Source: Calothrix sp. NIES-4105 (GTDB lineage Bacteria > Cyanobacteriota > Cyanobacteriia > Cyanobacteriales > Nostocaceae). From it: DNA of 64,000 nucleotides. Positions 56,236 to 64,000 of this stretch are shown piece after piece (the first letter of the stretch is position 1; every line of letters begins with the position of its first letter). Both the position numbers and the translations under genes were made by a program. Location of the stretch: positions 10,469,717 through 10,533,716 of the forward strand of contig NZ_AP018290.1 in assembly GCF_002368415.1 (NCBI RefSeq), given 5' to 3'. A model generated the notes under the pieces. It saw nothing but the letters and a program-made list of their open reading frames with translations, made no database searches and was not told the DNA's origin.

Positions 56236-56928
56236 ATGTCACAGGTGGCAGCCCCAGAACTCGATTTCAGCAGTGAAGTTTACAAAGACGCTTACAGCCG
56301 CATTAATGCGATTGTAATTGAAGGCGAACAAGAAGCACACGAAAACTACATCAGATTAGCCGAAATGCTTCCTGACTTTCATGACGACTTGGTTCGCTTA
56401 TCCAAGATGGAAAGTCGTCACAAGAAGGGTTTTGAATCTTGCGGTCGCAATCTTAAAGTTACACCTGACATGGAATTCGCAAAGTCGTTCTTTGCTGGTT
56501 TGCACCGTAATTTTCAAGAAGCAGCAGCCGAAGGTAAAGTTGTAACTTGCTTGTTGATTCAATCATTAATTATTGAATGTTTTGCAATTGCAGCTTATAA
56601 CATATATATTCCTGTAGCTGATGATTTTGCCCGTAAAATCACTGAAGGAGTTGTTAAAGACGAATACTCACACTTAAACTTCGGCGAAGTTTGGCTTAAA
56701 GAAAACTTTGAAGCATCCAAAGCCGAACTTGAAGAAGCAAACCGTCAAAACCTACCTTTAGTCTGGAAAATGCTCAACCAAGTTGAAAACGATGCCGAAA
56801 ATATGGCAATGGGAAAAGATGCTTTGGTTGAAGATTTTATGATTCAATACGGCGATGCACTCAGTAACATCGGTTTCAACACCCGCGATATAATGCGCTT
56901 GTCCGCTTACGGTCTTCGCGCAGCCTAA
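56236..56928 (+). CDS. ado: aldehyde deformylating oxygenase (alkane synthesis)
   Basis: 230 residues from ATG 56236 with AGGAG ten bases upstream; a longer frame from 56149 is rejected by family length. Ferritin-like di-iron ligands are visible: [36 protein letters not shown] and [13 protein letters not shown]. It converts fatty aldehydes to alkanes and formate using ferredoxin. It lies directly upstream of aar, the usual cyanobacterial pairing, with a heptamer hairpin in the 119-bp gap. Confidence 0.97.
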   Translation: MSQVAAPELDFSSEVYKDAYSRINAIVIEGEQEAHENYIRLAEMLPDFHDDLVRLSKMESRHKKGFESCGRNLKVTPDMEFAKSFFAGLHRNFQEAAAEGKVVTCLLIQSLIIECFAIAAYNIYIPVADDFARKITEGVVKDEYSHLNFGEVWLKENFEASKAELEEANRQNLPLVWKMLNQVENDAENMAMGKDALVEDFMIQYGDALSNIGFNTRDIMRLSAYGLRAA

Positions 56929-56945
56929 AATAGTGCCCAGTTGAA

Positions 56946-57010
56946 AGTGCTGAGTGCTGAGTTTGATTTTACTCAGCACTCAGCACTCAGCACTCAGCAC
57001 TCATTACTCA
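56946..57010. repeat. heptamer hairpin between ado and aar
   Basis: GTGCTGAGTGCTGAGTTTGA then four or five ACTCAGC units; a long stem with a short loop. It could attenuate read-through from ado into aar. Confidence 0.85.
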
Positions 57011-57047
57011 TTACTTTATTTACCCACGCCCAGTAGTATCACAGTAC

Positions 57048-58070
57048 ATGTTTGGTCTAATCGGACACCTGACTAGTTTAGAACACGCTCAATCTGTAGC
57101 CCTTGAATTAGGCTACCCTGAATACGCCGACCAAGGTTTAGATTTTTGGTGTAGCGCACCACCTCAAATAGTAGATAACATTACCGTCACCAGTGTTACC
57201 GGACAAAAAATTGAGGGAAGATACGTTGAGTCTTGTTTTTTGCCGGAAATGCTTGCTACACGACGGATTAAAGCGGCTACTCGTAAAATATTAAATGCAA
57301 TGGCTCATGCTCAAAAGCATGGTATTGATATTACTGCTTTGGGTGGCTTTTCTTCGATAATTTTTGAAAACTTTAACTTAGAGCAGTTTCGTCAAGTACG
57401 GAATACAACACTTGAGTTTACGAGGTTCACAACTGGTAACACTCATACTGCCTATATTATTTGTCAGCAGGTTGAACAAGCATCTAAACAAGTAGGCATT
57501 AATTTATCTGAAGCTACTGTTGCTGTTTGCGGCGCCACTGGTGATATTGGTAGTGCTGTTTGTCGCTGGCTGGACGCGAAAACTGATGTTAAGGAACTTT
57601 TACTAATCGCGCGTAACCAAGAGCGTTTACAGCATTTGCAAGCAGAACTCGGACGCGGGAAAATAATGGCTTTAGAGCAAGCGTTACCCGAAGCTGATAT
57701 TATAGTTTGGGTTGCTAGTATGCCCAAAGGCGTAGAAATTGACCCTACTACCCTCAAGCAGCCTTGTCTACTAATTGATGGTGGCTACCCCAAAAACTTG
57801 GCAACAAAGGTTCAGCATCCTGGTGTACATGTTTTGAATGGTGGAATTGTCGAACATTCCTTGGATATCGACTGGAAAATCATGAAAATTGTCAACATGG
57901 ATATTCCTGGGCGCCAATTATTTGCTTGTTTTGCTGAGTCAATGCTTTTAGAGTTCGAGAAGTTGCATACTAACTTTTCTTGGGGACGCAATCAGATTAC
58001 TGTAGAAAAAATGAGTCGTATCGGTCAGCTTTCGCTAAAACACGGATTTAAACCGCTTTTAGTTTCTTGA
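57048..58070 (+). CDS. aar: long-chain acyl-[acyl-carrier-protein] reductase
   Basis: 340 residues, standard length. [27 protein letters not shown] begins the enzyme (quoted in part), the active-site Cys is in [10 protein letters not shown] region (about 64), and the NADPH Rossmann loop is [17 protein letters not shown] (about 163-179). It reduces acyl-ACP to the fatty aldehyde used by ADO. The pair makes C15-C17 hydrocarbons in membranes. Confidence 0.97.
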   Translation: MFGLIGHLTSLEHAQSVALELGYPEYADQGLDFWCSAPPQIVDNITVTSVTGQKIEGRYVESCFLPEMLATRRIKAATRKILNAMAHAQKHGIDITALGGFSSIIFENFNLEQFRQVRNTTLEFTRFTTGNTHTAYIICQQVEQASKQVGINLSEATVAVCGATGDIGSAVCRWLDAKTDVKELLLIARNQERLQHLQAELGRGKIMALEQALPEADIIVWVASMPKGVEIDPTTLKQPCLLIDGGYPKNLATKVQHPGVHVLNGGIVEHSLDIDWKIMKIVNMDIPGRQLFACFAESMLLEFEKLHTNFSWGRNQITVEKMSRIGQLSLKHGFKPLLVS

Positions 58071-58075
58071 GTTCA

Positions 58076-58198
58076 GAGTTAGGAGTTATGAGTTATGAGT
58101 AGGAAGTGAAGCCGAAATATTCTTTTTACTTCATACTTGTCTTCAATTTAACTCCTAACTCTTAACTATTAACTCCTAACTCCTAACTCCTAACTTTT
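58076..58198. repeat. heptamer hairpin TAGGAGT / ACTCCTA
   Basis: GAGTTAGGAGTTATGAGTTATGAGT on the left and six or more AACTCCT / AACTCTT units on the right (about 58149-58196). A second heptamer class, between aar and accA, ending 11 bases before the accA ATG and so occupying its ribosome-binding region. Confidence 0.85.
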
Positions 58199-58208
58199 GA
58201 TTTTAAAG

Positions 58209-59189
58209 ATGGCAACTACTGAGCGTAAACCACTACTGCTGGATTTTGAAAAGCCGTTAGCAGAATTGGCAACTCGAATAGACCAAATTCGGCAACTTGC
58301 TGAAGAAAACGGCGTGGATGTTTCTGGTCAAATTCGGCAGCTAGAAGCGCGCGCTACGCAACTGCGAGAGGAAATTTTTAGTAGTTTATCACCATCACAG
58401 CGATTACAGGTTGCACGCCATCCCCGTCGCCCCAGTACTTTAGATTACATCCAGGCAATCAGTGATGAATGGATGGAGTTACATGGTGATAGAGGTGGTT
58501 TTGATGACCCAGCTATGGTTGGTGGTGTTGGCAGATTAAATGGGCGCCCAGTTGTGATGTTGGGTCAGCAGAAAGGACGCGACACCAAAGACAATATTGC
58601 CCGTAATTTTGGAATGCCTTATCCAAGTGGTTATCGTAAGGCATTGCGGTTAATGGAACATGCCAACAAGTTTGGGATGCCAATTGTTACTTTTATTGAT
58701 ACTCCTGGCGCCTGGTCTGGTGTCGAAGCTGAACATCAAGGTCAAGGTGAAGCTATTGCTTATAACTTGCGTGAAATGTTTAGTTTTGATGTACCGATTG
58801 TTTGTACTGTTATTGGTGAAGGTGGTTCCGGTGGTGCCCTAGGTATCGGTGTTGGTGATCGACTTTTGATGTTTGAACACTCGGTTTATACTGTTGCAAC
58901 TCCTGAAGCTTGCGCCGCTATTTTATGGAAAGATGCTGCTAAATCTCCTCAAGCTGCTGTTGCACTCAAAATTGTTTCTCATGACCTCAAGAGTTTGGGT
59001 ATCATTGACCAAGTTTTACCTGAACCAACAGGTGGCGCCCACTCAGACCCACTTAAAGCCGCGACAACTTTAAAAAGCGCCTTGGTTGATAACTTAGATG
59101 AACTTTCTATGATGACACCAGCTGCTCGGCGCCAATTACGCTATGAAAAATTCCGTAAAATTGGCGTTTTTACTGAAGTTGGTCATTAA
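58209..59189 (+). CDS. accA: acetyl-CoA carboxylase carboxyltransferase subunit alpha
   Basis: 326 residues from ATG 58209; the TTG at 58197 lies in the repeat. The N-terminal helix [20 protein letters not shown] is followed by the carboxyltransferase core: [64 protein letters not shown] and [16 protein letters not shown]. It joins AccD to transfer carboxyl from biotin to acetyl-CoA. Its position after aar is conserved in many cyanobacteria. Confidence 0.97.
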   Translation: MATTERKPLLLDFEKPLAELATRIDQIRQLAEENGVDVSGQIRQLEARATQLREEIFSSLSPSQRLQVARHPRRPSTLDYIQAISDEWMELHGDRGGFDDPAMVGGVGRLNGRPVVMLGQQKGRDTKDNIARNFGMPYPSGYRKALRLMEHANKFGMPIVTFIDTPGAWSGVEAEHQGQGEAIAYNLREMFSFDVPIVCTVIGEGGSGGALGIGVGDRLLMFEHSVYTVATPEACAAILWKDAAKSPQAAVALKIVSHDLKSLGIIDQVLPEPTGGAHSDPLKAATTLKSALVDNLDELSMMTPAARRQLRYEKFRKIGVFTEVGH

Positions 59190-59220
59190 TATACGCTCTT
59201 TAACATTTTTTGCTATAATT

Positions 59221-59266
59221 ACCTATGGTGACTTATTTTTCAGGACGAATCTTAATTACCATAGGT
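59221..59266 (+). terminator. inverted repeat after accA
   Basis: ACCTATGGT / ACCATAGGT, nine perfect pairs with a 28-base loop, 31 bases after the accA stop. Long loop, so only a possible terminator. The remaining bases to 59525 show no gene. Confidence 0.4.
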
Positions 59267-59525
59267 ATTCTAGTATATATGTAGGATTTACTTGATTAGG
59301 AGAGCGTATTTAACTGCTTTGACTGAAGAGCATATTAAAAAGAAACGATAGCATCTATAAAGAGGTTATTCGGTAAATTTTAAGAATTGTTTAATCTATA
59401 TAACCAACCGCGATACACATTAACCCTCTTTTCAAAAGTCCTGCGTATCTACACAGAGAAAGAACTTTTGAGAAGAAGTTGATTCAATGGCGATGTGTTT
59501 GGGTAGTAAAACAACTGGAGAGAGC

Positions 59526-60251
59526 ATGATTGTTGAGCAAAAACGACGCGCCCTAATAACTGGAGCAAGTAGCGGAATTGGTAAGGCAACAGCTTTAGCA
59601 TTTGCGGCTTCGGGTATAGATGTTGCTATCGTTAGCCGTTCACTCCCCAAACTTACGGCAGTAGCCGAAGCTGTGCGACATACTGGAGTAGAGGCAAAAG
59701 CATATGCAGTAGATTTAGCGAATATTAGCGAAGTTCAAGAAAAAATCCAATATATTGCACAAGATTTTGGTAATATTGACATTCTTGTAAATAATGCTGG
59801 AATGGCATACACAGCTGATTTGCTCGAAACGCCTTTATCTGATTGGCAGCGGGTAATTGATTTGAATTTAACCAGCGTGTTTGAGTGCATCAAGGGAATT
59901 TTACCCGCAATGCGTGTTCAAGGGAAGGGTACAATTATTAACGTCGTTTCCATCGCGGGTAAACAAGCTTTTCCAAATTGGGGCGCCTACTGCGTTAGTA
60001 AAGCTGGTTTGTTAGCGCTGTCGCAAACATTAGCACAAGAAGAACGTTCCCACGGTATCCGCGTAACAGCTGTTTGTCCTGGTTCAGTAAATACAGAACT
60101 TTGGGACACCGAAACCGTTAACGCGAACTTTGACCGTTCTAACATGCTGACCCCAGAAATTGTTGCTCAGTCAATTCTTTACACTGCACAGCTACCATCC
60201 GCAGCAGTCGTTGACGAATTGACTCTCATGGCAAGCGCTGGAGTTCTCTAA
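59526..60251 (+). CDS. short-chain dehydrogenase/reductase (SDR)
   Basis: 241 residues from ATG 59526 with GGAGAG three to four bases upstream; an earlier frame from 59487 is less likely. TGASSGIGKATALAF is the NADP-binding loop, NNAG in VNNAGMAY the structural motif, and the catalytic Tyr and Lys are in YCVSKAGLLAL (about 159-163), with Ser in VVSIAGKQA. A classical SDR of unknown substrate. Its place after accA in the aar-ado neighbourhood recurs in other cyanobacteria and suggests a lipid role. Confidence 0.9.
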   Translation: MIVEQKRRALITGASSGIGKATALAFAASGIDVAIVSRSLPKLTAVAEAVRHTGVEAKAYAVDLANISEVQEKIQYIAQDFGNIDILVNNAGMAYTADLLETPLSDWQRVIDLNLTSVFECIKGILPAMRVQGKGTIINVVSIAGKQAFPNWGAYCVSKAGLLALSQTLAQEERSHGIRVTAVCPGSVNTELWDTETVNANFDRSNMLTPEIVAQSILYTAQLPSAAVVDELTLMASAGVL

Positions 60252-60253
60252 AT

Positions 60254-60404
60254 AGTGCTGAGTTGAAAGTGCTGAGTGCTGAGTTTAGTTAGGAGTTAAT
60301 AGTTAGGAGGAGCGGAATTAGGAATTAAAACTCAGCACGACTCACTCAGCACGACTCACTCAGCACGACTCACTCAGCACTCAGAACTTAGTACTTAGCA
60401 CTAT
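60254..60404. repeat. mixed heptamer array between SDR and folE
   Basis: AGTGCTGAGTTGAAAGTGCTGAG, then TAGGAGT units, then four ACTCAGCACGACTC units (14-16 bp period) and further ACTCAGC units. The left part is nearly the same as the segment overlapping the MFS stop at 5734. Confidence 0.88.
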
Positions 60405-60434
60405 TCCACAGAAACATCATATAACATTTACATC

Positions 60435-61133
60435 ATGACTATAGCTCGTTCCAACGGCTCTCAATCTCCGCTAATTCCTGATTTGACTGATATTATTACT
60501 ACTAGACCAGACCGTAATACTCACGATGGTAAAGAACCTGATTTGCATCCACCGTCTGATCAACACATGGATAAAATGCAGGATGCCGTGCGAGATATAC
60601 TTATCGGTGTTGGCGAAGACCCGGAACGTGAAGGATTGCTCAAGACTCCAAAACGTGTAGCTGAAGCGATGCGTTTCCTTACGAGTGGTTATAACCAGTC
60701 GCTCGAAGACTTAGTTAACAATGCCATTTTCGATGAAGGACACAACGAAATGGTGTTGGTTCGTGATATTGACTTTTTTAGCTTGTGCGAACACCATATG
60801 TTGCCGTTTATGGGTAAAGCACATGTTGCTTATATACCTAACCAAAAAGTTGTCGGACTTAGTAAGCTCGCTCGCATCGTTGAAATGTACTCGCGTCGCT
60901 TACAAGTCCAAGAACGTCTTACCCGCCAAATTGCCGAAGCTGTTCAAATGATTTTAGAACCCCAAGGTGTTGCTGTGGTTATGGAAGGCGCCCATATGTG
61001 CATGGCAATGCGCGGAGTGCAAAAACCTGGTTCTTGGACTGTTACAAGTGCAATGCTTGGTGTGTTCCAAGATGAACAAAAGACGCGCGAAGAGTTCTTT
61101 AACTTAATTCGTCACCAAGCTTCATTCTTTTAA
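60435..61133 (+). CDS. folE: GTP cyclohydrolase I
   Basis: 232 residues. [20 protein letters not shown] (about 56-75), zinc ligands in LCEHHMLPF (Cys and His near 118-121), the second Cys in [10 protein letters not shown], and [12 protein letters not shown]. It opens GTP to dihydroneopterin triphosphate for folate and pterins. The N-terminal 45 residues are variable and probably disordered. folE follows the accA-SDR block; both flanks are heptamer arrays. Confidence 0.97.
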   Translation: MTIARSNGSQSPLIPDLTDIITTRPDRNTHDGKEPDLHPPSDQHMDKMQDAVRDILIGVGEDPEREGLLKTPKRVAEAMRFLTSGYNQSLEDLVNNAIFDEGHNEMVLVRDIDFFSLCEHHMLPFMGKAHVAYIPNQKVVGLSKLARIVEMYSRRLQVQERLTRQIAEAVQMILEPQGVAVVMEGAHMCMAMRGVQKPGSWTVTSAMLGVFQDEQKTREEFFNLIRHQASFF

Positions 61134-61140
61134 TAGTTAA

Positions 61141-61283
61141 AAGTGCTGAGTGCTGAGTGCTGAGTAATAAGTCAGGAGTTAGGAGTTAAAAGTAAGGATA
61201 ATGGCTTTTCACTCAACACTCAGCACGACTCACTCAGCACTCAGCACGACTCACTCAGCACTCAGCACGACTCACTCAGCACT
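61141..61283. repeat. heptamer array between folE and trpF
   Basis: GTGCTGAGTGCTGAGTGCTGAG, a TAGGAGT pair, then several ACTCAGCACGACTC units. The right end encodes the last residues and stop of trpF. Confidence 0.88.
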
Positions 61284-61903
61284 CCTAACTCTTGAAATAG
61301 TTTCGCGACTTTATCCAAATCTTTATCTGCTGGCGCCTTTTCAACACCGCTTGATAAGTCAATTCCATTAGGTTTAAGATTAGTTAGTGCTGAGGTAATA
61401 TTGTCGGGTGTTAATCCTCCTGCTAAAAACCAAGGACGACCTGGATTAAATTCTTCAAGGATTTTCCAATCTAGAGTTTGACCAGTTCCACCTAATTGTT
61501 GAGGATGATAAGCGTCTAATAGCAGGGTATCAACATAATCTGTAAAAGTTGTTGAATTATTTAAATCTTCTGTATTACGTATTCTTAATGCTTTAATTAT
61601 TTCAATATCTGGTAGAATTTCACGTATTTGTTTACAAAAATCTGGAGATTCATTACCGTGTAATTGAACTCCTGTCAATGAACAATTATTAGATATAAAC
61701 GCTATTTCTGTAGGGTTTGCATTGGCAAAAACTCCAATTTTATCCATATGAGACGGTAGCAAAGCTACAACTGATTGAATTTGTTCGACGCTAACGTAAC
61801 GTGGGGAAGATTGGACGCAAATAAATCCTAAAGCAGTGGCGCCAGTTGCCGCAATTGCCTGACCTTGTAGTGGGTCACGAATTCCACAAATCTTAATTCG
61901 CAT
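61262..61903 (-). CDS. trpF: phosphoribosylanthranilate isomerase
   Basis: 213 residues. The catalytic Cys is in IKICGI (residue 6), the Asp in [14 protein letters not shown], with [20 protein letters not shown] and [10 protein letters not shown] typical of TrpF barrels. It isomerises phosphoribosylanthranilate in tryptophan synthesis. The last seven or so residues (GVLSESC) are encoded by the heptamer repeat, so the native C-terminus seems replaced. Monocistronic on the minus strand. Confidence 0.95.
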   Translation of the reverse strand: MRIKICGIRDPLQGQAIAATGATALGFICVQSSPRYVSVEQIQSVVALLPSHMDKIGVFANANPTEIAFISNNCSLTGVQLHGNESPDFCKQIREILPDIEIIKALRIRNTEDLNNSTTFTDYVDTLLLDAYHPQQLGGTGQTLDWKILEEFNPGRPWFLAGGLTPDNITSALTNLKPNGIDLSSGVEKAPADKDLDKVAKLFQELGVLSESC

Positions 61904-62035
61904 AGAAAATTTTGATAATTGTAATTGACTTTACAGCAATTATAAATAAATAACGAATACTCGCAGGTTTTACCATAAACTTTTATAATCTTTATGACTT
62001 AAATAAGTTTTCGTTCTTAGGAGAAAACCACGCTT

Positions 62036-62287
62036 ATGCCTTCAGTTTTATTGGCAGTTGCAGCTAGCGTTCCCGCAACACCTGCTTGGAATCCAACTAT
62101 AGGATTGATTATCAGTATTAGTTCGTTTGTTGCGCTGCTGCTAACCTTAAAGATTGAAAGACCAAATATTGGTCCCAAGATGCCATTACTACCTATGAGC
62201 ATTCCTGCATTTATTGCTGCAATGTGCTTTGGTCACGTTATCGGTATTGGTATCGTTTTGGGACTGACTAACATTGGCACATTGTAA
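62036..62287 (+). CDS. psaK: photosystem I reaction centre subunit PsaK (copy 1)
   Basis: 83 residues. Two membrane helices (about 17-40 and 55-80) and the family pattern PATPAWNPTIGLIISISSFVAL, then AFIAAMCFGHVIGIGIVLGLTNIGTL (both quoted in part in the family consensus GHxxGxGxxLGLxNxG). It binds chlorophyll at the edge of photosystem I. TAGGAG lies about 13 bases upstream. A second psaK follows 132 bp later. Confidence 0.92.
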   Translation: MPSVLLAVAASVPATPAWNPTIGLIISISSFVALLLTLKIERPNIGPKMPLLPMSIPAFIAAMCFGHVIGIGIVLGLTNIGTL

Positions 62288-62321
62288 AGGACAGCACATT
62301 TTCTGGCATTTGTAATTCTAA

Positions 62322-62350
62322 CTAAAGGGGGAGGTAATTTCCTCCCCTTA
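62322..62350 (+). terminator. hairpin between the two psaK genes
   Basis: TAAAGGGGGAGG / CCTCCCCTTA stem with a six-base loop, about 35 bases after the first psaK stop. Could partially stop transcription and set the ratio of the two copies. Confidence 0.6.
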
Positions 62351-62419
62351 GATGGAAGATTCAAGTCTTTATCCGAACGAGCATAAAGAACGAGGTTATG
62401 TTCGTGTAGGAGAAAACCT

Positions 62420-62731
62420 GTGCTTTCGACATTTATATCTACTTTGTCATTTAATCTAGTATCGCTTTTGGCGGCTGTCCAACCAACGGTTCCCAATAGT
62501 GCTGTTGAGTGGAACTGGACTGGTACTTACATTATTGTTGGCGCCAGCATATTAGCTCTTTTAATTATTCCAAGAACAATTGAAGAACCCCATGTAGGTA
62601 ATAAAATGCCATTACCCTTCCCTTCAGTGTTCAACAATCCTAGCGTCGGTACATTCCTGGCTGCAATGGCTACTGGTCATATAGTTGGCATCGGCGCCGT
62701 TTTAGGTTTAACGAACCTTGGTGTCATCTAA
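62420..62731 (+). CDS. psaK: photosystem I subunit PsaK (copy 2)
   Basis: 103 residues from GTG 62420, with the same TAGGAGAAAACC leader as copy 1. The N-terminus is longer and hydrophobic ([19 protein letters not shown]), perhaps a thylakoid signal. Core [18 protein letters not shown] and [19 protein letters not shown] match PsaK. In other cyanobacteria psaK copies differ in light response (psaK2 rises in high light); which copy is which here is not decided. Confidence 0.92.
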   Translation: MLSTFISTLSFNLVSLLAAVQPTVPNSAVEWNWTGTYIIVGASILALLIIPRTIEEPHVGNKMPLPFPSVFNNPSVGTFLAAMATGHIVGIGAVLGLTNLGVI

Positions 62732-62773
62732 ACCGACAACTAATCTTAAATTCAATTAAAATATTAAATGTAG

Positions 62774-62801
62774 GTAGAGACTAAACATGTTTAGTCTCTA
62801 C
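62774..62801. repeat. perfect 28-bp palindrome (copy 3)
   Basis: GTAGAGACTAAACA and its exact complement without a loop, about 45 bases after the second psaK. Joins the AGACTAAACATGTTTAGTCT and GTAGAGAC families. Confidence 0.9.
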
Positions 62802-62866
62802 TGCTATGTTGATTTATATAAATTATTAAGTAATACAAGTTGTAATATTATTTGTTAGGAAAAAAC

Positions 62867-64000
62867 ATGCAAACGAATTGGAAAATAGGGTCTTTGTTCG
62901 GAATACCCTTGTTTGTAGACCCCTTATGGTTCGTAATTTTCGGTTTGGCAACGCTAAACTTTGGTTTTGCTTACCAGCAGTGGGGTACAAGTTTAGCTTG
63001 GGGCGCCGCAGTGGTAATGTCATTACTGCTGTTTACATCAGTTTTGCTACATGAATTAGGACATAGCTTGGCCGCTAAATCACAGGGTATTCAAGTAAAC
63101 TCGATTACATTATTTTTATTCGGTGGAATTGCCGCAATTGAAGAAGAGTCAAAAACTCCAGGTAAAGCTTTTCAGGTTGCAATTGCAGGACCACTCGTAA
63201 GCATTGGTTTATTTCTTTTACTGCGGTTAATATCTAGTGTGTTTTCTGATACTTCACTTGTACATGTCATACTTGGAGACTTAGGGCGGATAAATCTTAT
63301 TCTAGCACTGTTCAATCTAATTCCTGGTTTACCGTTAGATGGTGGGCAAGTCTTAAAAGCGGCACTATGGAAAGTTACAGGTGACAGATTTCAAGCAGTG
63401 CGTGGCGCCGCAAAAGCAGGTCAAATCTTAGGATACGCCGCAATAGGGCTTGGTTTGGCGGTAGATTATTTTACAAGTGATTTAGGAACAGGAATATGGA
63501 TTGCATTGTTGGGCTGGTTTGGTATCCGTAATGCTACAAGCTACGACAGGGTTACAGTTTTACAAGAGACAATACTAAAAACAAAAGCGAGCGAAGCAAT
63601 GACGCGGGACTTTCGTGTTGTTGATGCTTCCCATTCACTGCGCGCGTTTGCTGACTTATATTTATTAGATTCAAATTCACAGATTTATTTCGCTGAGTCA
63701 GATGGACGTTACCGAGGTATGGTAAGTGTTGATAACTTACGACAAATTGAGCGCAGCGAATGGGAAGCCCAAACCTTAGAAGCTATAGTCAACCCCCTTT
63801 CAGAAATTCCTACTGTTGAGGAAAATGCCACACTAGTAGAAGTAATCAATAAACTCGAAAACGAAAAACTGCTCAGAGTCACTGTACTTTCACCTGCTGG
63901 TGCCGTTGCTGGTTTAATTGATAGAGGAGATATAATTCAGGCATTAGCGAAAAAGCTTAAATTGCGAATCACCGACGCTGACATCAAACAAGTCAAGCAA
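62867..64000 (+). CDS. M50 site-2 protease with CBS domains (3' end outside window)
   Basis: 378 codons are visible, starting at ATG 62867 with TTAGGA upstream and open to the window edge. LLHELGHSLAAKSQG (about 61-75) is the HExxH zinc site in a membrane helix. NLIPGLPLDGGQVLKA (about 147-162) provides the third ligand Asp. A further helix follows, then a pair of CBS-like modules (KASEAMTRDFRVV, then PLSEIPTVEENATLVEV). This is the membrane-embedded S2P family with C-terminal CBS domains common in cyanobacteria. Such proteases release membrane-bound regulators; the target is unknown. Confidence 0.92.
   Translation, partial: MQTNWKIGSLFGIPLFVDPLWFVIFGLATLNFGFAYQQWGTSLAWGAAVVMSLLLFTSVLLHELGHSLAAKSQGIQVNSITLFLFGGIAAIEEESKTPGKAFQVAIAGPLVSIGLFLLLRLISSVFSDTSLVHVILGDLGRINLILALFNLIPGLPLDGGQVLKAALWKVTGDRFQAVRGAAKAGQILGYAAIGLGLAVDYFTSDLGTGIWIALLGWFGIRNATSYDRVTVLQETILKTKASEAMTRDFRVVDASHSLRAFADLYLLDSNSQIYFAESDGRYRGMVSVDNLRQIERSEWEAQTLEAIVNPLSEIPTVEENATLVEVINKLENEKLLRVTVLSPAGAVAGLIDRGDIIQALAKKLKLRITDADIKQVKQ

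Noticed and set aside
1..64000. tRNA, rRNA or tmRNA genes
   Set aside because: No T-arm GTTCGAATC-like segments in cloverleaf context and no rRNA core sequences were found on reading the spacers.

Overview
The window is chromosomal DNA of a cyanobacterium, most likely a filamentous member of the Nostocales. The evidence is the gene set: two photosystem I psaK genes, ndhD, a high-light-inducible protein, the group 1 sigma factor SigA, the alkane pair ado/aar, an iron-uptake porin with an SLH domain, and a CHAT/TPR protein. The gene ends also carry short heptamer repeats and long palindromes of the kind known from heterocystous genomes. Gene density is moderate, intergenic spaces are long and AT-rich, and no rRNA, tRNA, CRISPR array or intact insertion sequence was recognised.

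Layout. 1-4500: the 3' end of hppD, a HAD phosphatase, a J-domain/CPP1-like membrane protein next to a 129-bp tandem duplication, an OmpR-type response regulator behind a long leader with an NtcA-like site, a DUF2811 protein and a cluster of DnaA-box-like 9-mers. 4500-18200: an MFS transporter, an SLH/OprB porin, a secreted zinc metalloprotease, a HigA-like antitoxin, a SLOG-fold protein, a quinone oxidoreductase, a DUF2887 nuclease-like gene followed by a broken paralogue, argB and a TPR protein. 18400-27700: a receiver protein, a GyrA/ParC-type topoisomerase subunit, an Hlip, sigA, a 1.7-kb gene-poor stretch, ndhD and sfsA. 27750-36000: an AIM24-like protein, a TPR protein, an S9 peptidase, an SLH-GHL10 protein and a brnTA toxin-antitoxin pair. 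36080-41300 (minus strand): a solitary cytosine-C5 methyltransferase, an MtnW-type RuBisCO-like protein, a dihydroorotase-like protein that has lost metal ligands, and a double-domain histidine phosphatase. 41500-53960: small membrane or secreted proteins, a fasciclin protein, rpsD, moaA, a serine protease, a heptad-repeat coiled-coil protein, a CHAT protease-like protein, a LOG-like protein and an unknown conserved protein. 53950-56050: a phosphotransferase gene boxed by perfect 32-bp inverted repeats, then a sugar ABC permease. 56200-61900: ado, aar, accA, an SDR gene, folE and, convergent, trpF. 62000-64000: tandem psaK genes and a site-2 protease running off the window.

The clearest functional unit is ado-aar-accA-SDR: malonyl-CoA supply, acyl-ACP reduction and aldehyde deformylation for hydrocarbon synthesis. 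The most striking whole-window signals are: (1) about 107 copies (hand count) of the palindrome GGCGCC with no HIP1 octamer seen, together with an orphan C5 methyltransferase; (2) at least six families of dispersed palindromic or heptamer repeats that sit at gene ends and sometimes encode the last residues of proteins; (3) the inverted-repeat-flanked phosphotransferase segment; (4) the mtnW / pyrC-like / double phosphatase cluster. All names rest on motif recognition by eye, without database searches.
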